A DNA stretch of 64,000 nucleotides from Acidipropionibacterium virtanenii (GTDB lineage: Bacteria > Actinomycetota > Actinomycetes > Propionibacteriales > Propionibacteriaceae), in assembly GCF_003325455.1 (NCBI RefSeq), contig NZ_CP025198.1, forward strand, positions 1,178,001 through 1,242,000, read 5' to 3'. The notes under the pieces are model-generated. The model was not told the origin of the DNA. It was given only the letters and a program-made list of their open reading frames with translations, and searched no databases. Positions 17,792 through 28,100 of the stretch are shown here, one piece after another. Each line of letters opens with the position of its first letter. The first letter of the stretch is position 1. The position numbers were made by a program, and so were the translations under genes.

Positions 17792-19069
17792 GTGAGTTCA
17801 TCCCCGAATGATCGCAGCCAGTCAGGAGCCCGGGCGGAGACGCCCCCGTCATCGCGTCCTGCCGGGAGTCCGGCCGAAAGGCCCGGGGGATCCCCCGATG
17901 CGGGTCATCGTCAGTACACAGTGGGCGTCATCGGCGGCGGCCAGCTGGCCCGGATGATGCACCAGGCCGCGATCCGGCTGGGGATCCGCACCCGGCTGCT
18001 GGCCACCGGGCCGGACGAGTCGGCGGCCCAGGTGATGAGCGACGTGGTGATCGGCTCCCATCTGGACAGGCGGGCGGTGCTTGACTTCGCCCGAGGATGC
18101 GACGTCGTCACCTTCGACCATGAGCACGTCCCCACTGAGTACCTGCGGGAGCTGGAGGAGATGGGCGTGGCGGTGCGCCCCGGGTCCGAGGCTCTGGTGC
18201 ATGCCCAGGACAAGGCGGTGATGCGGCAGCGCGCCGGTGACGACGGCGTCCCCTGCCCGCAGTGGGAGGTGTGCGGCGGGCCCGAGTCGATGGTCGCCTT
18301 CGGAGAGCGGGTCGGCTGGCCGGTGATCGCCAAGACGTCGCGCGGCGGCTACGACGGCAAGGGCGTGTGGAAGGTCGATGGGCCCGACGATGTGGCCGAG
18401 CCCTTCGAGGCGATGGGGGGCCTGGCAGACGGGCAGCAGCCGATCCGCATCCTGGCCGAGGAGTATGTCGACTTCACCCGTGAGCTGTCGGCGATCGTGG
18501 TGCGTTCGCCGTCGGGTCAGGCGGTGGCCTATCCGGTGAGCGAATCGGTGCAGGAGGACGGCATCTGCACCGAGACCATCACACCGGCCCCGGGGATGAG
18601 CGACCGGCGGGCCGCCGGGATTCAGCAGATGGCGCTGGAGATCGCAGGGCGGCTGGGAGTCGTGGGGGTGCTGGCGGTCGAGCTGATGGAGCGGGCCGAC
18701 GGCGAGGTCGTCGTCAACGAGCTCGCGATGCGGCCCCACAACACCGGCCACTGGACCATCGACGGCGCCGTCACCAGCCAGTTCGAGAACCACATCAGGG
18801 CGGTGCTGGATCTGCCTCTGGGTGATCCCTCGCTGAGGGCCCCGGTGGTCGTGATGGCCAATGTGCTGGGTGGGTCGGAGCCCGACCTGACCGGCGCACT
18901 GCAGCACTGCTTCGCCCGGGATCGCGGGCTTCATGTGGAGCTGTACGGCAAGGAGGTGCGTCCCGGACGCAAGGTGGGCCATGTCACCTGCGTCGGAACC
19001 GACGTCGAGGAGGTGCGGCGCCGGGCCCGGCATGCCGCCGGATATCTGATGGGAGACCGGAATGCCTGA
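17792..19069 (+). CDS. purK: N5-carboxyaminoimidazole ribonucleotide synthase
   Basis: 425 residues from GTG 17792, about 46 of which form a low-complexity Ser/Pro/Arg extension before the conserved [22 protein letters not shown]-grasp elements are clear: [24 protein letters not shown], and the metal-binding [13 protein letters not shown]. With PurE it converts aminoimidazole ribonucleotide to CAIR in purine synthesis. The GTG start is chosen because TAACAT (17779-17784) ends 7 nt upstream. The stop overlaps purE by 8 nt. Confidence 0.93.
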   Translation: MSSSPNDRSQSGARAETPPSSRPAGSPAERPGGSPDAGHRQYTVGVIGGGQLARMMHQAAIRLGIRTRLLATGPDESAAQVMSDVVIGSHLDRRAVLDFARGCDVVTFDHEHVPTEYLRELEEMGVAVRPGSEALVHAQDKAVMRQRAGDDGVPCPQWEVCGGPESMVAFGERVGWPVIAKTSRGGYDGKGVWKVDGPDDVAEPFEAMGGLADGQQPIRILAEEYVDFTRELSAIVVRSPSGQAVAYPVSESVQEDGICTETITPAPGMSDRRAAGIQQMALEIAGRLGVVGVLAVELMERADGEVVVNELAMRPHNTGHWTIDGAVTSQFENHIRAVLDLPLGDPSLRAPVVVMANVLGGSEPDLTGALQHCFARDRGLHVELYGKEVRPGRKVGHVTCVGTDVEEVRRRARHAAGYLMGDRNA

Positions 19070-19655
19070 GAACAGGAAGAACGCCAGGAGCACGGCGCCG
19101 AGGCGGACCAAGTCCGAGCCGCGCACCAAGGCGCGCCGGGTGGCGGGCGATGACGTCGCGGCGCCCAGGGTGTCGATCGTGATGGGTTCGGACTCCGACT
19201 GGCCGACGATGGAGCCCGCCGCCCTGGTCCTCGGCGAGTTCGGGGTGCCCTTCGAGGCCGATGTGGTCTCGGCCCACCGGATGCCCGAGCAGATGGTGGA
19301 GTTCGGACGGGGGGCTCATGAACGGGGCATCCAGGTGATCATCGCCGGTGCCGGCGGGGCGGCCCACCTGCCCGGCATGCTGGCGGCCCTCACCCCGCTG
19401 CCGGTGGTGGGGGTCCCGGTTCCGCTGGCCCATCTGGACGGGATGGACTCGTTGCTGTCGATCGTGCAGATGCCCGGCGGGGTGCCGGTGGCCACTGTGG
19501 GGGTGGGCAATGCCAAGAACGCCGGCCTGCTGGCGGTGCGGATCCTCGCCTCCGGGGACTCGGAGCTCACCGTGAAGATGGTGGACTACCAGTCCCAGCT
19601 GCGTGACATCGCGACCGCCAAAGGGGAGAAGGTCCGCAAACACTCCAGTTCTTGA
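19062..19655 (+). CDS. purE: N5-carboxyaminoimidazole ribonucleotide mutase
   Basis: 197 residues. The first about 35 residues are a basic extension, then the class I PurE core: [14 protein letters not shown], the SAHRMPEQM loop with the catalytic His, [12 protein letters not shown] and [22 protein letters not shown]. It rearranges N5-CAIR to CAIR. Coupled to purK by overlap, with GGGAGA upstream of the ATG. Confidence 0.95.
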   Translation: MPENRKNARSTAPRRTKSEPRTKARRVAGDDVAAPRVSIVMGSDSDWPTMEPAALVLGEFGVPFEADVVSAHRMPEQMVEFGRGAHERGIQVIIAGAGGAAHLPGMLAALTPLPVVGVPVPLAHLDGMDSLLSIVQMPGGVPVATVGVGNAKNAGLLAVRILASGDSELTVKMVDYQSQLRDIATAKGEKVRKHSSS

Positions 19656-19787
19656 GGCAGGGGGCGGCCCGGTCGGGCAGACAGTGCATCCTGGAACACG
19701 ACCACGGACCTGAACCGCAGCGCAGGGCCGCGGACGCGGACCCGGATTCCGGCAGAGCCGCTCGTCGAGGGGTCGCCCATCCTCTGA

Positions 19788-21002
19788 CTATTTCGCGTAC
19801 TGCTTCGCCACCGAGGTGTCCCCCTCGGCCAGGGCGTTGAAGAGCGCCTTGCATCTGGTGGTGTCCCACAGCACCGAGGAGCCGGCCGACGTGTAGGCGT
19901 CGGCGTCGGAGACCGGGACCGTCATCTTGATCCCGTCGGATCCGGTCACCTTGACCATCCCGATACCCGCTTTGACCATGGTGAACACGGAGGTGTTGTC
20001 GCCGCGCCGGACGGCGCCGGCGGCTGCCATGTTGACCTTCCAGTAACGCACCGGATTGATGAGCGTCCACGGGGTGAGGACCTTCTTCGCCACCTTGCCG
20101 ATGATCTCCTGCTGCCGCTTGACCCGTCCGAGGTCGCCCTGGGCGTCGGCCTTGCGCATCCGGACGTAGCCCAGGGCCTCCAGACCGTCCAGGTCCTGGC
20201 AGCCGGCCTCCAGATCGGTGTGCGAGTCACGGTCGACCATGGCCTTGTCCAGGCAGACGTTGACCCCGCCCACGGCGTCGACCATGTCGACGAATCCGCC
20301 GAAGCCGATCTCCAGGTAGCCGTCCATCCGCAGCCCGGTGACCTGCTCCACGGTCTGCATCAGCAGGGGTGCGCCGCCGATCGAGTAGGCGGCGTTGAGC
20401 TTGTTGCGGCCATGTCCTGGGATCGGCACGTAGGAGTCGCGGGGCAGGGAGACGAGCACGCTGCTGCCCGAGGGCGGGGTGTACAGGATGAGCATGGTGT
20501 CGGTGCGGGTGCCTTCGGCGGTGCCGGTGCCGAGCTTGCGCTGCTCCTCCGCGGTGAGGTCGTCGCGGCGATCGCTGCCGACCAGCAGGGTGGCGGTGCC
20601 GGGCTGCTGGTCGGGCCGGTCGCCGTCGGGCGTGGCCTCCACGGTGCCGGAGCGGACGACGGCGATCACGGGCACCACGAGCAGCCAGACGAGCCACAGC
20701 ACCAGCAGCCGGCCGATGAGGCGTCCGATCCGCGGCCTGCGGCGCGGCCTGTGCGGCCGGGATCCGCCTCCTGGCGGTGCGGGAGGAGCCGGGGGCCGTG
20801 CGCCCCGTCCCGGCCCGGCGGGTCGCGACTGGTGCGTGCGCAGCGGCGGATAGGCCCGCGATCCGGCGGTGCCCGGCCGGCGCGAGGTCGTGCGAGGGGC
20901 GGGCGGGGGCTCGACGCGGGTCTTCTCCGCCTCGGACTCCTCGTCCCTGTAGAGCCAGTCCAGATCCTCCTGGCGGGATTCGTCGTCTCGTCGCTCGGCC
21001 AT
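19788..21002 (-). CDS. LytR-CpsA-Psr family wall-polymer ligase
   Basis: 404 residues. A long charged, Pro/Arg-rich cytoplasmic N-terminus (1-105), one transmembrane helix (LLVLWLVWLLVVPVIAVV), then the extracytoplasmic LCP domain: RTDTMLILYTPPSG, VLVSLPRDSYVPIPG, KLNAAYSIGG and YVRMRKADAQGDLGRVKRQQ. LCP enzymes move undecaprenyl-linked glycopolymers onto peptidoglycan. It is divergent from a glycosyltransferase and near a GDP-mannose gene, fitting a wall glycopolymer locus. ATG 21002 is chosen because TACCCT lies at -13 to -8. Confidence 0.9.
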   Translation of the reverse strand: MAERRDDESRQEDLDWLYRDEESEAEKTRVEPPPAPRTTSRRPGTAGSRAYPPLRTHQSRPAGPGRGARPPAPPAPPGGGSRPHRPRRRPRIGRLIGRLLVLWLVWLLVVPVIAVVRSGTVEATPDGDRPDQQPGTATLLVGSDRRDDLTAEEQRKLGTGTAEGTRTDTMLILYTPPSGSSVLVSLPRDSYVPIPGHGRNKLNAAYSIGGAPLLMQTVEQVTGLRMDGYLEIGFGGFVDMVDAVGGVNVCLDKAMVDRDSHTDLEAGCQDLDGLEALGYVRMRKADAQGDLGRVKRQQEIIGKVAKKVLTPWTLINPVRYWKVNMAAAGAVRRGDNTSVFTMVKAGIGMVKVTGSDGIKMTVPVSDADAYTSAGSSVLWDTTRCKALFNALAEGDTSVAKQYAK

Positions 21003-21094
21003 GCGCCACAGGGTAATGCGCCGGGTGCGCGCCCGCCCGTGACGTGGCCGTGCGGCCCGGGCGCCGGCGTCCGGCTGCTGGCACAATGGGCGCC

Positions 21095-22141
21095 ATGTCA
21101 GCTCATCTCGCCCCACCGGTCAGCGTCGTGATGCCGGTCCGTGAGGAGGAGAGATATCTCGCCTCCTCCGTCGACGGAATCCTGGCCCAGGGCTACCCGG
21201 GTGAGATGGAGGTGATCCTCGTGGTGGCCCCCGGCGGCGACGCCACTGAGACGATCGCCGAGTCGCTGGCGGCCTCCGATGACCGTATCCGGGTGGTGAC
21301 CAATCCGGGGTCGACCACCCCGAGGGCGCTGAACCTCGGGGTCGCGGCGGCCAGCCACGACATCATCGTGCGGGTGGACGCCCACGGAGAGCTCGCCCCG
21401 GAATACATCGCCACGGCTGTGGAACTGCTCGAACGGACCGGTGCGGCGAATGTCGGAGGAATGATGGACGCCCGCGGCCGGACCCCCTTCGAGCAGGCGG
21501 TGGCGGTGGCCTACACCTCCCGGCTGGGCCTGGGAGGGTCCTCCTTCCACCTTGCGGGCTCTCCGGAAGGACCCGCTGAGACCGTCTTTCTCGGGGTCTT
21601 CCGCAAGAAGGACCTGGTGGCCGTCGGCGGTTTCGATCCGACCTTCGACCGTGCCCAGGACTGGGAGCTCAACTACCGGCTGCGTCAGTCGGGGCGTCAG
21701 GTGTGGTTCAGTCCCCGGCTCAAGGTGACCTATCGCCCACGGTCCAGCATCAGTGCCCTGGGCCGCCAGTTCTTCCGGACCGGTCAGTGGCGTCGCGAGG
21801 TCATGAGGCGTCATCGCGATTCGGTGAACCTGCGTTACCTGGTGGCCCCGGCCACGGTGGGGGCCTGCGCCGCCGGTGCCGGTCTCGGCGTCGCCGGTGC
21901 GGTGAGGGCTCTGAGGGGACGCGGCTGCGGGATGCTGTTCGGATGGGCGTTGCCGATGGGATACCTGGCCGCGATGGGACTGGGATCGGCCCTGATGCCC
22001 AGGACGATGTCGCGAGAGGTGCGGGCCCGCCTGCCTCTGGTGCTGGCGGTGATGCACTTCAGCTGGGGGGCCGGGTTCCTGATCGGGCTGTCCGCCTCCC
22101 GCGAGGAGTCGGCCTCCGACGACAGCCCCCTGATGGACTGA
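21095..22141 (+). CDS. Family 2 glycosyltransferase, membrane-associated
   Basis: 348 residues. GT-A fold: VSVVMPVREEERYL at the N-terminus, the DxD-like VRVDAHGE around residue 90, and the acceptor-site QDWELNYRLRQSG. The C-terminal 80 residues contain two or three hydrophobic helices. It probably adds a sugar to a lipid-linked wall polymer intermediate. CACAAT ends 7 nt before the ATG. Confidence 0.86.
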   Translation: MSAHLAPPVSVVMPVREEERYLASSVDGILAQGYPGEMEVILVVAPGGDATETIAESLAASDDRIRVVTNPGSTTPRALNLGVAAASHDIIVRVDAHGELAPEYIATAVELLERTGAANVGGMMDARGRTPFEQAVAVAYTSRLGLGGSSFHLAGSPEGPAETVFLGVFRKKDLVAVGGFDPTFDRAQDWELNYRLRQSGRQVWFSPRLKVTYRPRSSISALGRQFFRTGQWRREVMRRHRDSVNLRYLVAPATVGACAAGAGLGVAGAVRALRGRGCGMLFGWALPMGYLAAMGLGSALMPRTMSREVRARLPLVLAVMHFSWGAGFLIGLSASREESASDDSPLMD

Positions 22142-22144
22142 CTG

Positions 22145-22900
22145 TCAGAGCGCGATCTCGGCGCCCTCCTGCTCCGCCAGCTGTTGCCCGGTGGACCCGG
22201 AGGGCATCTCCTCCACCAGAATGAGCGATCCGGATCCGGCCAGGCATCCCGCCAGGAGCAGAGCCAGTTCATCCGGTTCGGGGGTCCCGGCGATCAGCAG
22301 ACGGCGGTCGATCCGGGCGGCGGCGTCCAGACCTGCCCCGGTCAGTGACGCCATTCCCTCCATCCCCGGGCGGGCGGGGTCGGCCGGAGCCGGCGCGGGC
22401 ATCTCGTCGGGCATGGCGAGCGCGTCGCTGAAATCGATCGCTCCGGGAGCCGGATTGCGACAGGGCCCGCCCAGGGGGTTCAACGAGCACTGCACCAGCG
22501 GCACCCGGGGGTCGCTGCCCGCCGGGTCCGGACCGCTGACCTCCAGATCGGTGGGCGGCTCGGCGGCGCGCTCGCGGACCACCGGCACGGCCCCTGCCCA
22601 CCAGCACGCCAGAAGCCAGGTGAGGCTGACCCAGTGCAGCCGGTGGTGGGCGAGCAGAGGCAGCCCCACCCGATCTCCGGGGACGATCCCCTCCTCGGCC
22701 ATGAGGTGGACGGTCTTGGCCACCCAGCCGCCGACCGTGCGTCCCGACAGCTCCACGCGGTCCGGCCCCCGGTACCAGGTGAGGAGCGGGGAGGCGTCCT
22801 GACGGCGGAGCTCCAGCCCGGCGACTGGCCCGGTGGCGGGGACGCCGGCACGGCGGGGGACCGGAACGGAGTGCGACGGGGTGGATGACAGCTGAACCAT
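22145..22900 (-). CDS. TIGR03089 family protein (adenylate-forming-like fragment family)
   Basis: 251 residues. The pattern RVELSGRTVGGWVAKT, GDRVGLPLLAHHRLHWV and CSLNPLGG matches the uncharacterised actinobacterial TIGR03089 family, which resembles the N-terminal half of AMP-binding enzymes but lacks their catalytic P-loop. The same gene lies beside the LCP and GDP-mannose genes in mycobacteria (Rv3268, recalled). CACAAT at 22907-22912 ends 6 nt before the ATG. Function unknown. Confidence 0.8.
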   Translation of the reverse strand: MVQLSSTPSHSVPVPRRAGVPATGPVAGLELRRQDASPLLTWYRGPDRVELSGRTVGGWVAKTVHLMAEEGIVPGDRVGLPLLAHHRLHWVSLTWLLACWWAGAVPVVRERAAEPPTDLEVSGPDPAGSDPRVPLVQCSLNPLGGPCRNPAPGAIDFSDALAMPDEMPAPAPADPARPGMEGMASLTGAGLDAAARIDRRLLIAGTPEPDELALLLAGCLAGSGSLILVEEMPSGSTGQQLAEQEGAEIAL

Positions 22901-22993
22901 GTGCCCATTGTGGCCGGTCCCGGCACCGGACGGGTGACGGGGAGCTCGGCGGGATCGGCGAGGCGTTCGGGTGCCGGCGGATAGCCTGTACGC

Positions 22994-24070
22994 ATGCGCC
23001 ATGTACTGATCATCGCCGGCGGCTCGGGCACCAGGTTGTGGCCGCTGTCGCGGCAGGGCGAGCCCAAACAGCTCCTCGATCTCATCGACGGTCTCAGCCT
23101 GTTGAGGATGTCCTATGAGCGGGTGAAGGGTCTGGTCCCCGACGAGAACATCCTGGTCTGCACGGGCAGCGCCTACGCCGATGTCGTCTCCTCCCAGTTG
23201 CCCGAGCTGCCGAGGCAGAACATCCTCGGGGAGCCGGTGGGCAGGGACTCCCTCAACGCGGTCGCATGGCCTGCCGCCCTCATCGCCGACAGGGATCCCG
23301 ATGCGGTGATCGCCACGGTCACCGCCGACCACATCATCCGGCCGGTCGACGATTTCCGGGCCGCCCTGGACCGCGCCTTCCAGCTGGCGGAGGAGGATGC
23401 CGAGCTCATGGTGACCTTCGGCGTCGTCCCGACGGAGCCCAACACCGGGTACGGATACCTTCATCGGGGCCTGCGCCTGCCCGGGGGGCAGGGGGCCTGC
23501 GATGTGCTGGAGTTCGCGGAGAAGCCCAGTCTCGAACTGGCGCGGCGATATCTGGACTCGGGCGAGTACTGGTGGAACTCCGGCATGTTCGTGTGGCGTG
23601 CCGCCACCCTCCTCGACGTGCTGGCGGAGTTGCGGCCGCGGACCCGCTCCGCCATCGAGGACCTGGTGGCCGATCCGTCGAGACTCGTCGAGATCTATCC
23701 CACGCTCGAGAAGATCTCGGTGGATTTCGCGGTGATGGAACCGGTCTCCCTCGGTCGCGCCGGCGCGCGCGTGGTGGCCGTGCCGCTGGACATCCAGTGG
23801 TACGACGTCGGCTCCTTCGAGAGTCTGGCCCCGCATCTGCCCGATGACCGGCACGGCAACCATGTCGGGGGCCTGACCGTGAGCCTCGACAGCGATGGCA
23901 ACCTCCTCATCAACCAGCGCCCCAATGCGGTCCTCGCGGTCGCCGGTCTGCACCGGATGGCGGTGGTGGCCACCGACCGGGCCACTCTGGTGGTGCCCCT
24001 CTCGGAGTCCCAGAAGGTCAAGGACCTGGTGGCCGAGGTGGCGGCCCAGGTCGGGGGAGAGTTCGCGTGA
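22994..24070 (+). CDS. manC: Mannose-1-phosphate guanylyltransferase
   Basis: 358 residues, the short single-domain form without a C-terminal isomerase. It makes GDP-mannose from mannose 1-phosphate and GTP. Motifs: the pyrophosphorylase start IIAGGSGTRLWPLSRQGEPKQ, VTADHIIRP, FGVVPTEPNTGYGY, FAEKPSLE and YWWNSGMFVW. Its product would feed the mannosyltransferases and wall polymer genes around it. TAGCCT at 22982-22987 ends 6 nt before the ATG. Confidence 0.93.
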   Translation: MRHVLIIAGGSGTRLWPLSRQGEPKQLLDLIDGLSLLRMSYERVKGLVPDENILVCTGSAYADVVSSQLPELPRQNILGEPVGRDSLNAVAWPAALIADRDPDAVIATVTADHIIRPVDDFRAALDRAFQLAEEDAELMVTFGVVPTEPNTGYGYLHRGLRLPGGQGACDVLEFAEKPSLELARRYLDSGEYWWNSGMFVWRAATLLDVLAELRPRTRSAIEDLVADPSRLVEIYPTLEKISVDFAVMEPVSLGRAGARVVAVPLDIQWYDVGSFESLAPHLPDDRHGNHVGGLTVSLDSDGNLLINQRPNAVLAVAGLHRMAVVATDRATLVVPLSESQKVKDLVAEVAAQVGGEFA

Positions 24071-24103
24071 ACCGGCCTGCGACGCGCGGCGGGAGGATCT
24101 GAG

Positions 24104-24601
24104 GTGAACACGGTCCTGGAGCGGATGCGGCAGGCCAGGGAGCCCTTCGCCTGGGTGATGCTGATCGTCTCGGTCGGATTCGTGGCCGTGTTCGCCAGCG
24201 ATTTCGGATGGTCGGTCCTCCACGAGCACTCGGGGCTCTTCGAGACTTCCCGTCGGCTCTCGGGAAGCTCGCTGGGTATCAGCGCCCTGGCGGTGACCGT
24301 CGCCGCGGTGCTGCTGTGCCGGCTGGTCTCACCGGTGACCTCCCACGCACGCCTCATCGGGAAGCTGGTCGCCGCGGTGACCTGCCTGTCGGCGGTGATC
24401 GACCTGGTTCTGGCGGTACTGGCCACCGTTCACGCCCCGGGCGGAGCGTTCGGAGTGATCGTGGGCCTCGTCGGTGACCTGCTGGTGGTGGCGGTGAAGG
24501 CCGCGGTCGCGGTGGCCCTCGTCGTCCTGTCGCGGGCCCGCGACGAGGATCAGGGTGCGCCCCCCGCTGCTGAACAGCACCGCTCCGGAACACCGGACTG
24601 A
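24104..24601 (+). CDS. Four-helix membrane protein, unknown function
   Basis: 165 residues from GTG 24104, with GAGG shortly upstream. Four hydrophobic helices are visible (about 17-35, 53-73, 85-108 and 113-142), then a short hydrophilic tail. It lies 33 nt after manC, probably in the same transcript. I see no recognisable family. Confidence 0.7.
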   Translation: MNTVLERMRQAREPFAWVMLIVSVGFVAVFASDFGWSVLHEHSGLFETSRRLSGSSLGISALAVTVAAVLLCRLVSPVTSHARLIGKLVAAVTCLSAVIDLVLAVLATVHAPGGAFGVIVGLVGDLLVVAVKAAVAVALVVLSRARDEDQGAPPAAEQHRSGTPD

Positions 24602-24745
24602 TCCCGGACCGGGGGCGTCCTGACGATGCGGCCGTCCCCCGCACGGGGTCATTGCGGACTGCTGAATTGCGTCACGAGACGAACCACACCCGTGTAACTT
24701 GGACGGCACGCGGCAATCGCCGATATCGGAGCCCAAGGAGTTCAC

Positions 24746-25003
24746 ATGGAGGATATGTTCCAGGTGCTGGTCGGCACCGACGACGAAGCCATGTCGTGGC
24801 AGGCCCGTTCCCTGTGCGCCCAGACCGATCCGGAGGCGTTCTTCCCGGAGAAGGGCGGATCGACCCGTGAGGCGAAGCAGATCTGCGAGCACTGCGAGGT
24901 GCGCGCCGAGTGCTTGGACTACGCACTGGCCAATGACGAGCGATTCGGCATCTGGGGCGGGCTGTCCGAGATGGAGCGACGTCGGCTGAGGCGAAGCGCC
25001 TGA
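24746..25003 (+). CDS. whiB2: WhiB-family iron-sulfur transcription regulator
   Basis: 85 residues. Four Cys (C24, C47, C50, C56) bind a 4Fe-4S cluster and the GIWGG turn is at about 67-71 before a basic C-terminal RRRLRR. Size, FFPEKGGSTREAK and genomic position near manC and DUF3499 point to the WhiB2/WhmD subgroup that regulates cell division with the primary sigma factor. Unlike most neighbours it has a clear AAGGAG ribosome binding site 5 nt before the ATG and a leader; TAACTT at 24695-24700 is a possible -10. Confidence 0.93.
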   Translation: MEDMFQVLVGTDDEAMSWQARSLCAQTDPEAFFPEKGGSTREAKQICEHCEVRAECLDYALANDERFGIWGGLSEMERRRLRRSA

Positions 25004-25121
25004 CCGCTGGCTACACTTCGCACCTATGCTCGACCCCGGGAATCTTCCCGTAGCGTTGAGCCCGGGCCGTCACGGCGACCCGGATCCCAGCGAAGTCCCG
25101 AGAGTCAGGTGAGCCAGCATC

Positions 25122-28100
25122 GTGAATGATCAGACCGGAGACGCACCGGACACAGGTCCTGCTCCGACGGGCGGGGATGTTCCTCGCACCGCCGAGGGCC
25201 TGACGGACTGGAGTATCCCGGTCGTTCCCTCGATGCCGGTGAAGCAGGAGGACTGGGCCTGGGCCCACGAGCGCCGCCCCGAGCCGCCGACCCGGGTCGG
25301 AGCCGATCAGGTGGCGGCGATCCTGCTCGTGCATCAGGCGGGGGAGTGGCTCGGACGCACTCTCTCCCGGCTCGCCGGGCTCAGGGACCGCCCGGGGGTG
25401 ACGATCGCCGTCGACATGGGCTCGGATGACGAGTCCTCCGGGCTGCTCGCCTCGGCACGCCGGGACGGTCTGATCGAGGAGGTCCTGCAGACGCCGGCGG
25501 ACCGGGCGCCGGGACAGGCGGTGGCGGCCGCGGTGGGGATCCTGCCCGACGTGATCACCCACCTGTGGATCCTTCACGACGACCTCGAACTCACCCCCGA
25601 CAGCCTCCACCAGATGCTGGTCGAGGTGTCCCGGGCTCCGATGGCCGACGTCGCATTCCCCACCCTGCTGCGCCCCGCGATGCGCAACTATCCCGAGTTC
25701 ATCGAGGAACAGGGCCAGACCCTCAGCGGCACCGGTGCCCGCGTGCTGCCGGTCGTGGACCGCGGGGACATCGATCAGCACCAGGGCGAACCGGCGCGGG
25801 TGCTCGGTGGTTCGACCGCGGGCATGTTCGTCTCCTTGGCGGCATGGCGGCGGGTCGGAGGATTCGATCCGGCGGTGCCGATCTTCCGGGACGGGGTGGA
25901 GTTCGGCTGGCGGGCCAATGAGGCCGGTCTGGTGGTGCGCACCGCGCCCACCTGCGCGATCCATCACCGGCAGGCCGGACGGGGCTGGGCCAGGGACTCG
26001 GTACTGGCCGCCAGACCCGATCTCACCGATCGACTGGTCGGCATGCGGATGGTCGCGGCGCGCTCGGCCTCCGTCAGCCGCACCAGCCTCGCTCTGATGC
26101 TCCAGTGCCTGGTGCGCGCCGTGGTGCTGCTGCTCGGGAAGGCGCCGGGACGGGCCTCCGACGAACTGCGCGCCGGTGCCCGGCTGTGGAGCAGCCGATC
26201 CGTCACGATCGAGATGGCCGAACGGATCCGGGACTTCCGGCAGGGCTGCGATCCGGACGACATCAGTCATACCGAGCGTCTGCTGCCGACCCGGCGTCGG
26301 ATGTGGCGAAGGATCGCCGACCAGTTCGCCGGTGACATCTCCGACCGGCTCCATCCGGGCCGTGACGCCGATCTGGGCACCTCCATCGACGAACTCACCG
26401 CCGACGACGAGTTCACCGGCAGGGAGCACCACACCGTGCTCAACCCGTACAGCGTGATGCTCGTCGTCATGCTGGTCCTCGGCATGGTGGCCGGACGCTC
26501 GCTGTTCGGCTCCGGCTCAGCCGTGTCCGCCTGGCTGGCTCCCGCCCCGGACGGGCTGAGCGGAGCCTGGTCGGCGTGGCTGGGCGCCGTGCCCGGCCAG
26601 TACGGCGGATCTGCGCCGTGGCTGGGCATCGCGGCACTCGGCTCGGTGATCACGATCGGCCAGCCCGAGGTCTTCGCGAGGGCCTGCCTCCTGCTGGCAC
26701 CACTTGCCGCGGCGATGTCGGCACACCACCTCACCCGCCGGGTGCTCGGGCTGGGGGCCCCCGCCGTCGTGGTGGCGTCGATGTGGGGCCTGCTGCCGGT
26801 GATCACCGGCAGTCTGGCCAGGGGGTCGGTCACCGGCCTCGCCATGGCCGTGGTGATTCCCCAGGTCGCGCTGCACAGCTGGCGGCTGCTCGCCCCGGCG
26901 ACCATCGACATCGACGAGCTCTGGGGGGCCGGTGCCACGTCAGGTCCCCCCGACCGCTGGCGCAGCGCCGGTGCCCTCGCCGCCTGGACGGCGGTCGCGG
27001 TGAGCCTGGTCCCGGTCAGTTGGGTGCTGGTGCTGGTCGTCATGGTGGCGGCCGTCCGGGCCGACCGGACGGTGTGGCGCCAGGCCCTGCTGGCTCTGCT
27101 GACCCCCCTGGTGGTGGTGAGCCCCTGGCTGGTGCGGATCGCCTCGGCCCCTGCGCGTCTCATCACCGGCGCAGACCCGCTGCTGACCGGGACCTTCGCG
27201 CCGCGGGCCGGACTGTGGGTGCTGCTGGGCGGCGGAGTGAGTGTGGCCGCGGTGCCGGCCTGGGCCAGCCTGATCGGCGTCCTGCCGATGTGGTTCGCGG
27301 CGCTGTGGGCACTCACCTGGCTGCTGCGCCACCGGGGAGCCGAGGGGGCCGCCGGGCGCGGTCGGGTCATCGGCACGGCGTCCGTCTCACTGCTGGCATT
27401 CCTGGCAGCGGGAGTCGCGTCGCGACGCCTGGTGGGCCTGTGGGGCACCCAGATCCATCCCGAGATCGAGACCTGGCAGATGATCGGCCTGGGTGGGCTC
27501 CTCGCCCTCATCGCCACGGCCTGGCAGGGGACCATGCTGGCCGTCCAGACCGATGAGGACGGCGCGCAGGCCGACGAGAGCGACCCCGATCGGGCCCCGA
27601 GCCTGGGGGAACTCATGGCGCGATGGGGCTCCAAGGTGCTTCCCGGAGTGCTGACGGTCGGCCTGGTGGCGTCCTCCCTGTGGTGGGCGGTGGGCGGGGC
27701 CGGGCAGCCGCTGCACCGGGTGTCCTCGAAGCTTCCGGCCTATGTGACCGCGGTCCAGGACTCGCCACGTCGCACCCGCACGCTCGTGGTCCTGGTCCAG
27801 GACAGCGGCACCAGCTGGAACCTCGTCGATTCGCGCACTCCGGGCTGGGGGACCGGGGAGAGGCCGGTGATCTCCACCGACCAGCGGATCAGGACGGACG
27901 CCTCAGAACTCGCCCGGGCCGTGGCCACCGGCGATGTCGGTGAGGACTTCTCGGCCCGGCTCAAGGCGTTGGGCGTGGCCCACGTGTGGATGCGAGGGGC
28001 CAGAGACGACGTCGTCGCCCAGGTGAGCAACGCCTCCGGACTGACCTCTGCCCGGGCTGACGCGGACACGACCGTGTGGAGCCTGGACGGGGACCCGTCG

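Noticed and set aside
25011-26432. 473-codon open frame on the minus strand opposite the large glycosyltransferase
   Set aside because: Composition is that of a shadow frame (His, Arg, Asp and Gly-rich without motifs), and the plus strand has clear GT2 motifs.
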